This document shows positions 35,944 to 43,549 of a DNA stretch of 64,000 bases, piece by piece. The DNA comes from DASWJZ01 sp963792885 (GTDB taxonomy: Bacteria > Pseudomonadota > Alphaproteobacteria > Rhizobiales > Afifellaceae). The notes beneath the pieces were generated by a model. It saw only the letters and a program-made list of their open reading frames with translations. It did not search any database and had not been told where the DNA came from. The stretch lies in NCBI GenBank assembly GCA_963792885.1, contig CAWBXX010000001.1, forward strand, positions 186,001 through 250,000. The letters are read 5' to 3'. How positions within the stretch are numbered: the first letter of the stretch is position 1; the number at the start of each line of letters is the position of its first letter. A program made the position numbers and the translations under genes.

Positions 35944-37146
35944 TGCTCTTCGAGACGATCCGGCTCGCCTTCCAGGCGATCGTCAGGAACGCGCTCCGCT
36001 CGTTCCTGACGGTGCTCGGCGTCGTCATCGGCGTCGGCGCGGTGATCGCCATGGTGACGATCGGCAACGGCACGACGGCGCAGGTGCAAGTCGGAGATCT
36101 CGGCGCTCGGGACGAACCTCCTCTTCGTCAGGCCGGGCCAGGGCTTCGGCCCGCGCCAGAGCGACGCGCCGGACTTCACGCTCGCCGACGCGGAAGCAAT
36201 CCAGCGCCAGATCGGCGGGCTGCAGGCGGTCGCGCCGACGGCCGGCGCAAGCGCCAACGCCGTCTACGGCAACGAGAACTGGAACACTCAGATCACCGGC
36301 ACGACCGGCGATTTCTTGATCGCGCGCGACTGGCCGCTCGTCGAAGGTCGGAACTTCCTCGACAGCGAGGTTCGCTCCGGCAAGGCCGCGTGCATCATCG
36401 GCCAGACCGTCCGCAAGGAGCTCTTCGGCTCAAGCGATCCGATCGGCCAGAAAATCAGGCTCGACACCGTCTCCTGCGACGTGATCGGGCTTCTGGAGGA
36501 GAAGGGCCAGTCGAGCTTCGGCCAGGACCAGGACGACATCGTGCTGATGCCGATCCGCGCGGTGCAGCGCCGCTTCTCGGGCAACACCAACGTGTCGTCG
36601 ATCTATCTGTCGGCGGAGGACGGCGTCGACACGACCAAGATCAAGCGGGACGTGACCTTCCTGATGCGCGAGCGGCGGCACATCGCGGCCAACGCGGAGG
36701 ACAACTTCCGCGTCAACGACATGGCCGAGATGGTCGCCACGCTGACAAGCACCACGAAGGTGCTGACCGGGCTCCTCGCCGCCGTCGCCGCCGTGAGCCT
36801 CCTCGTCGGCGGCATCGGCATCATGAACATCATGCTCGTGTCGGTCACCGAGCGGACGCGCGAGATCGGCATCCGCCTCGCGATCGGCGCGGAGGAAGGC
36901 CAGGTGCTGATGCAGTTCCTGGTCGAGGCGGTGGTGCTGTCGCTCTTCGGCGGGCTGATCGGGATCGCGCTCGGGCTCGGGCTCTCCGGCGCCGCCTCGC
37001 TCGGCCTCGGCGTGCCCTTCGTGCTCGACGCGAAAATCATCGCGCTCGCCTTCGTCTTCTCCGCGGCGGTCGGCGTCGGCTTCGGCTATTTCCCGGCGCG
37101 CCGTGCCGCTCATCTCGATCCGATCGAGGCGCTCCGGCACGAGTAA
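35943..37146 (+). CDS. macB2: MacB-type ABC transporter permease, one frameshift
   Basis: About 400 residues. The N-terminal helix LRSFLTVLGVVIGVGAVIAM is followed by a large periplasmic MacB_PCD-like domain (LGTNLLFVRPGQGFGPRQSD, then DWPLVEGRNFLDSEVRSGKA) and a three-helix FtsX domain, SLLVGGIGIMNIMLVSVTER, MQFLVEAVVLSLFGGLIGIA and ALAFVFSAAVGVGFGYFPAR with the ending AAHLDPIEALRHE. The TERTREIGIRLAIGA coupling motif is typical. An extra A at 36088-36089 shifts the frame; removing it restores continuity. Together with macA and the ATPase it forms a tripartite exporter. Confidence 0.93.
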
Positions 37147-37273
37147 AGTCGCGAATAGCGGGGAAATCGGACGAATCTGCCCGAGATCGCGCTGAATTGC
37201 GGCACAATCGCGTGCGCCTGCCGTCCGGATGCGGCAGATTAGGCCCGAGAGAAACCGGGCGCGGAGGCACGCT

Positions 37274-38122
37274 TTGCTGGACCGAGCCGAGGCTGCGGAA
37301 GACGTCGGCGCGCGCTCGCCGCGCGCTAAAGAGCGCGTGATCGAGATCGGCGCTCAGACGGTCATCGTCGGCGACTGCGCGAAGGTGCTCGCCGAACTTC
37401 CCGAGCAATCGGTCGACGTCGTCGTCACCTCGCCGCCCTACAACATCGGGATCAAGTACCGCTCCTACGACGATGGCGGCGACCGCGACGCCTATCTCGC
37501 CTGGCTCGCGGAGATCGGGCGGCAGCTCCATCGCGTGATGAAGGACGACGGCTCGTTCTTCCTGAACATCGCCGGCACCTGCTCCGACCCGTGGATCGCG
37601 CCGGATGCGGCGAACGCCATGCGCGACATCTTCCGCCTTCAGAACGCGATCGTCTGGGTGAAGTCGCTGTCGATCGGCGACGACACGTTCGGGCATTTCA
37701 AGCCGGTGAACTCGGAGCGCTACCTGAACCACACGCACGAGCACGTCTTCCATTTCACCAAGGACGGGAAGACGGCGCTCGACCGGCTCGCGGTCGGCGT
37801 GCCCTTCAAGGACAAGTCCAACATCGCGCGCTGGGGGCACGAGAACGACCGCCGCTGCGCCGGCGACGTCTGGTTCATCCCCTACGAGACGATCCGCTCG
37901 AAGTCGCAGCGCGACCACCATCCGAGCCCCTTCCCCGTGGCGCTGCCGGAGCGCTGCATCAAGCTGCATGGCAAGGGCGACGCGGTGGTGCTCGATCCCT
38001 TCCTCGGCGTCGGCGCAACGCTGCTTGCGGCGCAGCGGCTCGGCAACCGCGGCATCGGCATCGAGATCGATCCGACCTACGCGGAGTCCGCCGCCTGGCA
38101 TCTGCGCGAGCGGCTGATCTGA
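37274..38122 (+). CDS. Orphan site-specific DNA methyltransferase (amino-methyl type)
   Basis: About 283 residues. Motif IV is VVVTSPPYNIGIKYR near residue 45, and motif I VLDPFLGVGATLLAAQRLG lies near the C-terminus, so the order IV...I marks a beta-class exocyclic-amino methyltransferase (N6-adenine or N4-cytosine). RDHHPSPFPVALPERCIK is a common motif in this group. TTG 37274 is my preferred start because GGAGG sits six bases upstream; an in-frame ATG at 37229 lacks a ribosome site and adds an Arg-rich leader. No restriction endonuclease gene is adjacent. Recognition sequence cannot be told from here. Confidence 0.88.
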   Translation: MLDRAEAAEDVGARSPRAKERVIEIGAQTVIVGDCAKVLAELPEQSVDVVVTSPPYNIGIKYRSYDDGGDRDAYLAWLAEIGRQLHRVMKDDGSFFLNIAGTCSDPWIAPDAANAMRDIFRLQNAIVWVKSLSIGDDTFGHFKPVNSERYLNHTHEHVFHFTKDGKTALDRLAVGVPFKDKSNIARWGHENDRRCAGDVWFIPYETIRSKSQRDHHPSPFPVALPERCIKLHGKGDAVVLDPFLGVGATLLAAQRLGNRGIGIEIDPTYAESAAWHLRERLI

Positions 38123-38233
38123 CGCACGACTCCGCTCCGGCGGATTAGGAAATCGTTAACCACTCCCGACCATGTTCGGCCCCGCGATTTTCGGCCGGCC
38201 GGCGCGCCGGCTCCTTCTCGAAGCGGGGCTCGC

Positions 38234-38458
38234 GTGGGGGAGAAGCTCAGGATATTCACAGGCAAGAGCGCCGGGCAGGCACGGACCTGCGCGTGCGACT
38301 GGCTGCGGAACTTTCGCGACCACGGCCCGCTCAAGATCAAGAGCATCCGCGTCAGCGAGGAGGACGACCACTTCGTCGCGACGGTCACCTACGCCGAGAT
38401 GCCGATCGAAACCTCGCCGCGCTATTTCGAAAACTACGAGCCGGTCTACGAAACGTAG
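38234..38458 (+). CDS. Small hypothetical protein (74 aa)
   Basis: A short ORF from a GTG: GEKLRIFTGKSAGQARTCAC and DDHFVATVTYAEMPIETSPR are readable, with a charged C-terminus NYEPVYET. GAAGCGGGG lies about six bases upstream. The regular composition and absence of rare-codon clusters support a real gene, but no family is recognised. It ends seven bases before the convergent hicA. Confidence 0.5.
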   Translation: MGEKLRIFTGKSAGQARTCACDWLRNFRDHGPLKIKSIRVSEEDDHFVATVTYAEMPIETSPRYFENYEPVYET

Positions 38459-38464
38459 GTGGCG

Positions 38465-38662
38465 TTAGAAGGCTTTCGGCAGTCCCGCCTGCCTGAAAAT
38501 CGCGTTGGCGGTCGAGGTCTTGCTGATGTCGAAGGGCACGGCGAAGTGGCGGTTGGTGATCGGGCTCAGCCAAATCTCGTGACTGCCCTTGCCATGCCGA
38601 ACGAAGCTGCAACCACCGTCTTTCAGTATTTGGATGAGCCGACGATAGAGCGGACCGGCCAT
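38465..38662 (-). CDS. hicA: HicA-family toxin (putative mRNA interferase)
   Basis: 65 residues. The core LIQILKDGGCSFVRHGKGSH (KxxGxxxxRxxGSH type) includes the catalytic His of GSHEIW, followed by the small beta sheet FAVPFDISKTSTANAIFRQA. This matches the HicA dsRBD-like toxin that cleaves mRNA and tmRNA. It starts at the ATG overlapping the stop of the upstream antitoxin gene (TGATG). The order antitoxin-toxin is the one seen for the DUF1902-HicA subtype. Confidence 0.85.
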   Translation of the reverse strand: MAGPLYRRLIQILKDGGCSFVRHGKGSHEIWLSPITNRHFAVPFDISKTSTANAIFRQAGLPKAF

Positions 38663-38916
38663 CAGCCGGGCATGCTCGTGTGGATCATGAAACGCAGATT
38701 GAGCTTGCCCTTGTGGCCGTTCAACTCGGCGACCTCCGGTGCGATCTCCCACACGCGCGCAACCAAGGCGTCCAGCGTGTCCGCCTCGGTGGCGATCGGC
38801 AGAGCATCGGCCTCCGCAATCCACCGGTCACCCATGGGGTCGCAGTAGAGGTTCACGTCGTAGAACGGGCCAGCGCCGGCACGCTGCTCGGGAACGATGG
38901 CAGTAAAGGCGTTCAT
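38662..38916 (-). CDS. hicB: DUF1902/HicB-like antitoxin
   Basis: About 84 residues from ATG 38916: GPFYDVNLYCDPMGDRWIAE, then ALPIATEADTLDALVARVWE and NLRFMIHTSMPG. This is a DUF1902 domain, a partial RNase H-like fold that serves as antitoxin of HicA in many alphaproteobacteria. An in-frame ATG at 39000 is rejected because the extra residues overlap the divergent CDF gene. No DNA-binding helix is present in this short form, so autoregulation would require a partner. Confidence 0.75.
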   Translation of the reverse strand: MNAFTAIVPEQRAGAGPFYDVNLYCDPMGDRWIAEADALPIATEADTLDALVARVWEIAPEVAELNGHKGKLNLRFMIHTSMPG

Positions 38917-39002
38917 GGGCCGGAATGTCGTCTTCCGGTATGGCACTGTCAACGGCGGCTTGCCGCGGCGATTGCCTCGGATACCCGGAGATTTGTGCAC
39001 AT

Positions 39003-39602
39003 ATGCCGGACGATCCGCTCAATTCGGGCTTGCGCCGCGCCGTTCTCGTCGTCGCGCTTCTGAACCTCGCCTATTTCGGCGTGGAGTTCTCCGTCGCGCT
39101 TCGGATCGGCTCGGTCTCGCTCTTCGCCGACAGCGTCGATTTTCTCGAAGACACGTCGGTCAACCTCTTGATCCTTGTGGCGCTCGGCTGGAGCGCGAAG
39201 AACCGCGCGCGGCTCGGGATGGTTCTCGCCGGCATCCTGCTCGTGCCCGGTCTCGCGGCGCTGTGGACGGCGGTGCAGAAATTTGCGGCGCCCGTGGTGC
39301 CGGAGGCGGTGCCGCTGACGCTGACGGGCGGCGGCGCGCTCATCGTCAATTTCGCCTGCGCCTTCATCCTCTCGCGCTACCGGCATCACTCCGGCAGCCT
39401 GACCCGCGCCGCCTTCCTCTCCGCCCGCAACGACGCGCTCGCCAACGTCGCGATCATCGCGGCCGGGCTGGTGACGGCGGCGGTGCTTTCGATCTGGCCG
39501 GATTTGATCGTCGGCCTCGGGATCGTGGCCCTCAACGCGAACGCGGCGCGGGAGGTGTATTTGAGGGCGAAGGAAGAGCACGCAGGAGAAGCGGAGGCTT
39601 AG
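39003..39602 (+). CDS. Short cation transporter, CDF-like membrane domain only
   Basis: About 199 residues with five to six helices. ALLNLAYFGVEFSVALRIGS and LFADSVDFLEDTSVNLLILV correspond to the CDF helices II and III with the DSxDxxxD-type metal-site residues, and SARNDALANVAIIAAGLVTA to helix V with ARNDAxxN. The cytoplasmic C-terminal domain of canonical CDF transporters (about 90 residues) is absent, and the gene ends in a basic/acidic tail. Either a compact class or a truncation product; no remnant of the C-terminal domain is visible downstream. Function: likely Zn2+ or Co2+ export. Confidence 0.75.
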   Translation: MPDDPLNSGLRRAVLVVALLNLAYFGVEFSVALRIGSVSLFADSVDFLEDTSVNLLILVALGWSAKNRARLGMVLAGILLVPGLAALWTAVQKFAAPVVPEAVPLTLTGGGALIVNFACAFILSRYRHHSGSLTRAAFLSARNDALANVAIIAAGLVTAAVLSIWPDLIVGLGIVALNANAAREVYLRAKEEHAGEAEA

Positions 39603-39732
39603 GCGTGACGTTGCGCGAACCGCTTAGCAGTCGGACTGGAACGCTGCGGCACGGGTGCGTTCCGGCGATCAGGCGCGTCAGCAAGCGCTGGACATAGATG
39701 CTGCGCGGTGGGCGTGTCTCCGGGCGTCGAAC

Positions 39733-40674
39733 TTAATCCCGACCAAAATGACTCCGGTATAGTGCCGTCAGTTTCTCGTTCCTTTGGACAAACCCTGCCC
39801 TCAACAACCCACTCCACGCCGAAAAGAAAACGTCTGCCGCAGGCATACCCGCAACTCCTCGCAGTTTGGCAATCTGCTCCATTCCGATAAGGCGGCAGAG
39901 GCGCTGTCCTTCAACTGTCCACGCTGTGGCGCAAACCTCAGAGAAGAAGACATCCTGTTCAGCAAGGCGGACAATCTCGTCTACGAAAGATCCGCAAAGC
40001 GCATTGAAGGCCTCCGGGTGCCGATACCGCCTTTCCACGCCGAAATTCGCTATGTACATCTTGTATGACCGTTCTCCGCCAACGATCGGTATATCCAGAT
40101 CGGTCACTGTTATTTGCGAATCGCGCAGGATTCCGAGCTTCGCTCGCTCGAACACATCATCGTTCAGGCACACAAAATGCCAGTCACCGATCACCTTATC
40201 GTCAGAAACAAGCACCCTCCAAGAATAACTCATAGCACTGAAAATTGGAGCCCATTGCCTCGCATCACCCTCATCAACCGGCGTGATGTGCGGATAGGCG
40301 GAGACGTCATTTACGATTAACTCTTTTAAGAGTTCTTCAAGTACCTGCTCCTCATCGATAAGCCCTACGTCAATTCTATATTTCTGCGCAGCGCGCAATA
40401 TGATGTAGTCGTACCCGAGAACGGTGTAGTCTGAGGTTCTCACTCTGGTTTCTTCTGCCCACTGAACAAAGAGGGTTTCAAGCTCTTCCTGCGTTAGCCC
40501 ATACTCGTCCTTCACTCGTTGAAGCACCTGTTGTCCCTTCGGTCGTGTAAGTCCGTGCTCCCACCGCCACAACGTTGACTTCTCTACGCCAATCCTCCGA
40601 GCCATTTCCTCCTGGGTAAGGCCACGAGCTTCGCGCAGTGAACGGAGGCGTTTCGAGAGTGTTGTCTGCGGCAT
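39733..40674 (-). CDS. XRE-family regulator with GNAT-like C-terminal domain
   Basis: About 313 residues. N-terminal HTH_3 (about 8-62): LRSLREARGLTQEEMARRIG, VEKSTLWRWEHGLTRPKGQQ. The rest is mixed alpha/beta; residues about 205-290 (YKMYIANFGVERRYRHPEAF, then SEVCATAWTVEGQRLCRLIG) look like a degenerate GNAT acetyltransferase motif A/B region. I do not know a named family for this architecture. It starts the AT-richer islet 39.7-41.6 kb, whose base composition is distinct from its neighbours, and is divergent to two small genes. It may repress itself and the neighbouring GNAT. Domain assignments: HTH strong, GNAT moderate. Confidence 0.75.
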   Translation of the reverse strand: MPQTTLSKRLRSLREARGLTQEEMARRIGVEKSTLWRWEHGLTRPKGQQVLQRVKDEYGLTQEELETLFVQWAEETRVRTSDYTVLGYDYIILRAAQKYRIDVGLIDEEQVLEELLKELIVNDVSAYPHITPVDEGDARQWAPIFSAMSYSWRVLVSDDKVIGDWHFVCLNDDVFERAKLGILRDSQITVTDLDIPIVGGERSYKMYIANFGVERRYRHPEAFNALCGSFVDEIVRLAEQDVFFSEVCATAWTVEGQRLCRLIGMEQIAKLRGVAGMPAADVFFSAWSGLLRAGFVQRNEKLTALYRSHFGRD

Positions 40675-40831
40675 CGCTGTCTCTCAGGGGCGACCATCGC
40701 GTTCAATTGTTAATACGTGCAGACTTCATGCAACGGTGACACTTACTGCAATCGACATGCGTCTATATCACTCCTACGCCTTCTCAGTCTGGCCTGAATT
40801 CCGCACTTAAGGAAGAAGGAGATTGCAAAAG

Positions 40832-41020
40832 ATGAGCGAGAGAGATCGATCAGATCGAGTTGCCAGCGTCAGTGTCGACCGGCACACCGACAGTCCCAGC
40901 CACTGGTTCCCTTGGAGCGCCACTGTGACGCTGGAAGACGGGCGGGTCGGTTCGGCGACCGGAGGAACGAGTAAATCAGCGACGCGCTCAGCGGTATCTG
41001 ACGCTCGGGATAGCAAGTGA
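40832..41020 (+). CDS. Small basic hypothetical protein (62 aa)
   Basis: A short protein rich in Ser, Asp, Arg and Thr, starting MSERDRSDRVASVSVDRHTD and containing SHWFPWSATVTLEDGRVGSA. GGAAGAAGGAG at 40811-40821 is a strong ribosome site for ATG 40832. Base composition is intermediate between the islet and the chromosome. No family is recognised. It is divergent from the XRE gene and 67 bases ahead of the GNAT gene, possibly in the same transcript. Confidence 0.55.
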   Translation: MSERDRSDRVASVSVDRHTDSPSHWFPWSATVTLEDGRVGSATGGTSKSATRSAVSDARDSK

Positions 41021-41087
41021 AAAACTGAGGTGACAGCCGCGCCACCTGGGGTCCAGATGGCCGGCTGCCGACTATTGAGAACGCAAA

Positions 41088-41685
41088 ATGGCCATCAAGC
41101 TATCGGAGGTTCGGGATGAAGACCTCGCCAGTCTTTTCGCTTGGCGTAATACGCGGAGCTATATTGATCACTGCACTCGGCTCCAAGGACCTTTGTCACT
41201 TGGCGGAATTCCAGGCAGAATTTCGGCGTTCGTTTGAATCCGGGCGACACTGGCAGTCGATTGTACGGTGTGAGAGCGGTGGCGCAATTGGGACTATCTA
41301 CTCTTACGACTATTCTGAGCGGGACAGCTGCTGCTCGGTCACACTCTACCTGGCCGAAGAGCATCGCTCTTTGGGGCGAGGTGTTTTCGCCGCGCTAAGA
41401 TTCTGTCATATGCTTTTTGACGAGCTAAAATTGTTCAAGGTGTATTTTGACGTGTATGAAAGCAATCAGCCTGTGATAAATATGCTGATAAGGTGTAGTC
41501 TTCCTCTTGAAGTTTGCTTTAGGCATCACGTCTTTATTAATGGGTTTCGGCGTGATATGCTGCGTTTTGCTTTGTACAGGCCGCTTCTCGAAGATCTGAT
41601 GAGCCGATATCTTCGGCACAAACGGAGCGCGCCAGGCGATCCATTTCTACTTAATCCGCCGCCACCGCCCCCAGCTTCTCCTTGA
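41088..41685 (+). CDS. GNAT family N-acetyltransferase, one frameshift
   Basis: About 198 residues. In one frame the N-terminus reads MAIKLSEVRDEDLASLFAWR, then NTRSYIDHCTRLQGPLSL; after removing one G in CTTGGCGG near 41200 it continues AEFQAEFRRSFESGRHWQSI, GTIYSYDYSERDSCCSVTLY and LAEEHRSLGRGVFAALRFCH, where the acetyl-CoA-binding R-x-x-G-x-G/A is present as RSLGRG. FDELKLFKVYFDVYESNQPV matches the C-terminal beta strands. Without the correction the reading begins at ATG 41116 with an unrelated N-terminus. AT-rich codon use differs from neighbours. It overlaps the end of the convergent oxidoreductase gene by 35 bases. Substrate unknown. Confidence 0.7.
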
Positions 41686-42734
41686 CCGGCAGCGCCGCGC
41701 CCAGCCGATCCGACTCGAACGCCAAATCCAGCACATGCTGCAATTCCGCGGCGCGGCGGAAGCTCGGCTCCAGGGTCTCGCCAAGGCGCACTGCCTCGAC
41801 GAACGTCTCGTAGGTGGTCGGCACGCCCGGGCAGTTCGACCTCGCGCCAAGTCTGCGTGTTCACGTCCTCCCCAGCGCAAAGCCTGAGCCCCATCTTCTC
41901 GCTCTCGAACCAGATTTCGAGGCTGCCCTTGGTGCCATAGACGCCGACCTTCTGCGCGTTGGCGTAGCCCGGCATCCAGCGCGACGACTGCACCACGCCG
42001 AGCGCACCGCTGTCGAACTCGAGCGACATGATGAAGCTGTCGTTGGCGTCGAGGCCGTATTCGCCGATGCGCTCGCCCGGTGCCTTCGGAAATGTCTTCA
42101 GCCGGCAATGGACGGAGACCGGCATCTGGTCGGCGACGTAGGCGGCGAAATCGAGGATGTGGATGCCGAGATCGCCGAGCACGCCCTTCGAGCCGTGCGC
42201 GCTCGAAAGCCGCCACAGCCAGGTCTCCAAGGTGCGCCAGTCGCCCCAATGGTTGCCGACGAGCCAGGAATGGAGGAACGCCGCGTCGATGTGGCGGACC
42301 TCGCCGATCGTGCCGTCCTCGACGAGCCGCCGCCCCATCTGCATCACCGGCAGGCCGCGATAGCGCAGGTTGACCATGGCGACGACGCCCGCCTGCCCCG
42401 CCGCCTCGGTCATCGCCAGCGCCTCCGGATAGGTCGGCGCCAGCGGCTTCTCGCAGAGCATCGGAACACCGGCCTTAATCAGCCGCATCGTGGTCGAATA
42501 GTGCACGGCGTCGGGCGTCACGTTGGTGACCGCATCAAATCCGCCCCAGGCGATCGCCTCTTCCAGGTCGGTGAAATATCTCGGGATGCGGTGCCGCTCG
42601 CAGAACGCCTTCACGCGCGCTTCGGACACGTCGACGCCGGCGACGATCGCGCAGCCTTCGATCTGATTGAAGAAATGCACGTGGCGCTCGGCCATCGCGC
42701 CGGTGCCGAGGAGGAGGATGCGGACGGGCTTCAT
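41651..42734 (-). CDS. Gfo/Idh/MocA family NAD(P)-dependent oxidoreductase, one frameshift
   Basis: About 360 residues. Rossmann motif VRILLLGTGAMAERHVHFFN, TPDAVHYSTTMRLIKAGVPM, catalytic-site CEKPLAPTYPEALAMTEAAG and the substrate domain with SSAHGSKGVLGDLGIHILDF. An extra G in CCCGGGC near 41829 breaks the frame; the corrected end is VPTTYETFVEAVRLGETLEP and a C-terminal helix that stops at TAA 41653-41651. The start overlaps the ThuA stop by four bases. ThuA plus this dehydrogenase resembles ThuAB of Sinorhizobium, linked to disaccharide (trehalose-like) oxidation. Confidence 0.88.
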
Positions 42735-43516
42735 CGAAACCCCGCCTCGTCCGGCGCATGAAGATGCGGGCCGCGGCTTTCGATCTTCTCCGGCGCCTTC
42801 TCGGTCGGCACGTTCGGCGCCGCGTCGATGTTCTTCCAGCGCGGCAGCGGGTTGTGCGCCCAGTTCACCGCGTTCCGAAGGATCTGCCCGATCTCCGGCT
42901 GATGGTAGATGGGGTATGTCTCGTGGCCGGGCGAGAGATAGAAGACGCGGCCCGCGCCGCGCCGCCACGTCATGCCGGAGCGGAACACCTCGCCGCCTTG
43001 GTACCAGGAGATGAACACGGTCTCGTCCGGCTCCGGCACGGTGAAGGGCTCGCCGTACATCTCCGTCATCGGCACCTCGACGCATTCGCCGAGACCCGCC
43101 GCGATCGGGTGATTGCGGTTGATGACCCAAAGCCGCTCGCGCTCGCCCGCCTCGCGCCATTTCAGGCTGCACGGCGTGCCCATGACGCGCTTGAAGATTT
43201 TCGAGAAGTGGCCGGAGTGGAGCACGATCAGCCCCATCCCCTCCCAGACGCGCTGTGCCACGCGCTCGACGACCGCGTCGGCGACCTCGCCATGCGCCTT
43301 GTGGCCCCACCACAAGATCACATCGGTCGCATCGAGACGCGCTTCATGGAGGCCGTGTTCGGGCTCCTGCAACGTCGCCGTCTCCGCGGTGATGTTGCCG
43401 CCTTCGCGGAGTGCTGCCGCGATCGCGTTGTGCATACCGTCGGGATAGATCTCCCGGACCGCAGCGTTCTCGCGCTCGTGGATGTTCTCGCCCCAGACGA
43501 GAGCCCGGATCGGCAT
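42731..43516 (-). CDS. ThuA-domain protein (trehalose utilisation-like)
   Basis: About 261 residues. ThuA signatures: MPIRALVWGENIHERENAAV, DATDVILWWGHKAHGEVADA, LIVLHSGHFSKIFKRVMGTP and ETYPIYHQPEIGQILRNAVN. The fold is a glutamine-amidotransferase-like alpha/beta protein without the catalytic Cys. Together with the downstream oxidoreductase (ATGA overlap) it probably belongs to an inducible sugar pathway, but no sugar transporter is in the window. No export signal. Start 43516 is well supported. Confidence 0.9.
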   Translation of the reverse strand: MPIRALVWGENIHERENAAVREIYPDGMHNAIAAALREGGNITAETATLQEPEHGLHEARLDATDVILWWGHKAHGEVADAVVERVAQRVWEGMGLIVLHSGHFSKIFKRVMGTPCSLKWREAGERERLWVINRNHPIAAGLGECVEVPMTEMYGEPFTVPEPDETVFISWYQGGEVFRSGMTWRRGAGRVFYLSPGHETYPIYHQPEIGQILRNAVNWAHNPLPRWKNIDAAPNVPTEKAPEKIESRGPHLHAPDEAGFR

Positions 43517-43549
43517 CGATCTGCTCCTTAGAACCTTGTGGGAGTGTGG

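Noticed and set aside
41526..43313. A single 595-codon minus-strand frame covering the oxidoreductase and part of ThuA
   Set aside because: The frame crosses the real start of the oxidoreductase and includes out-of-frame ThuA sequence. Two separate genes with an ATGA overlap fit the domains.
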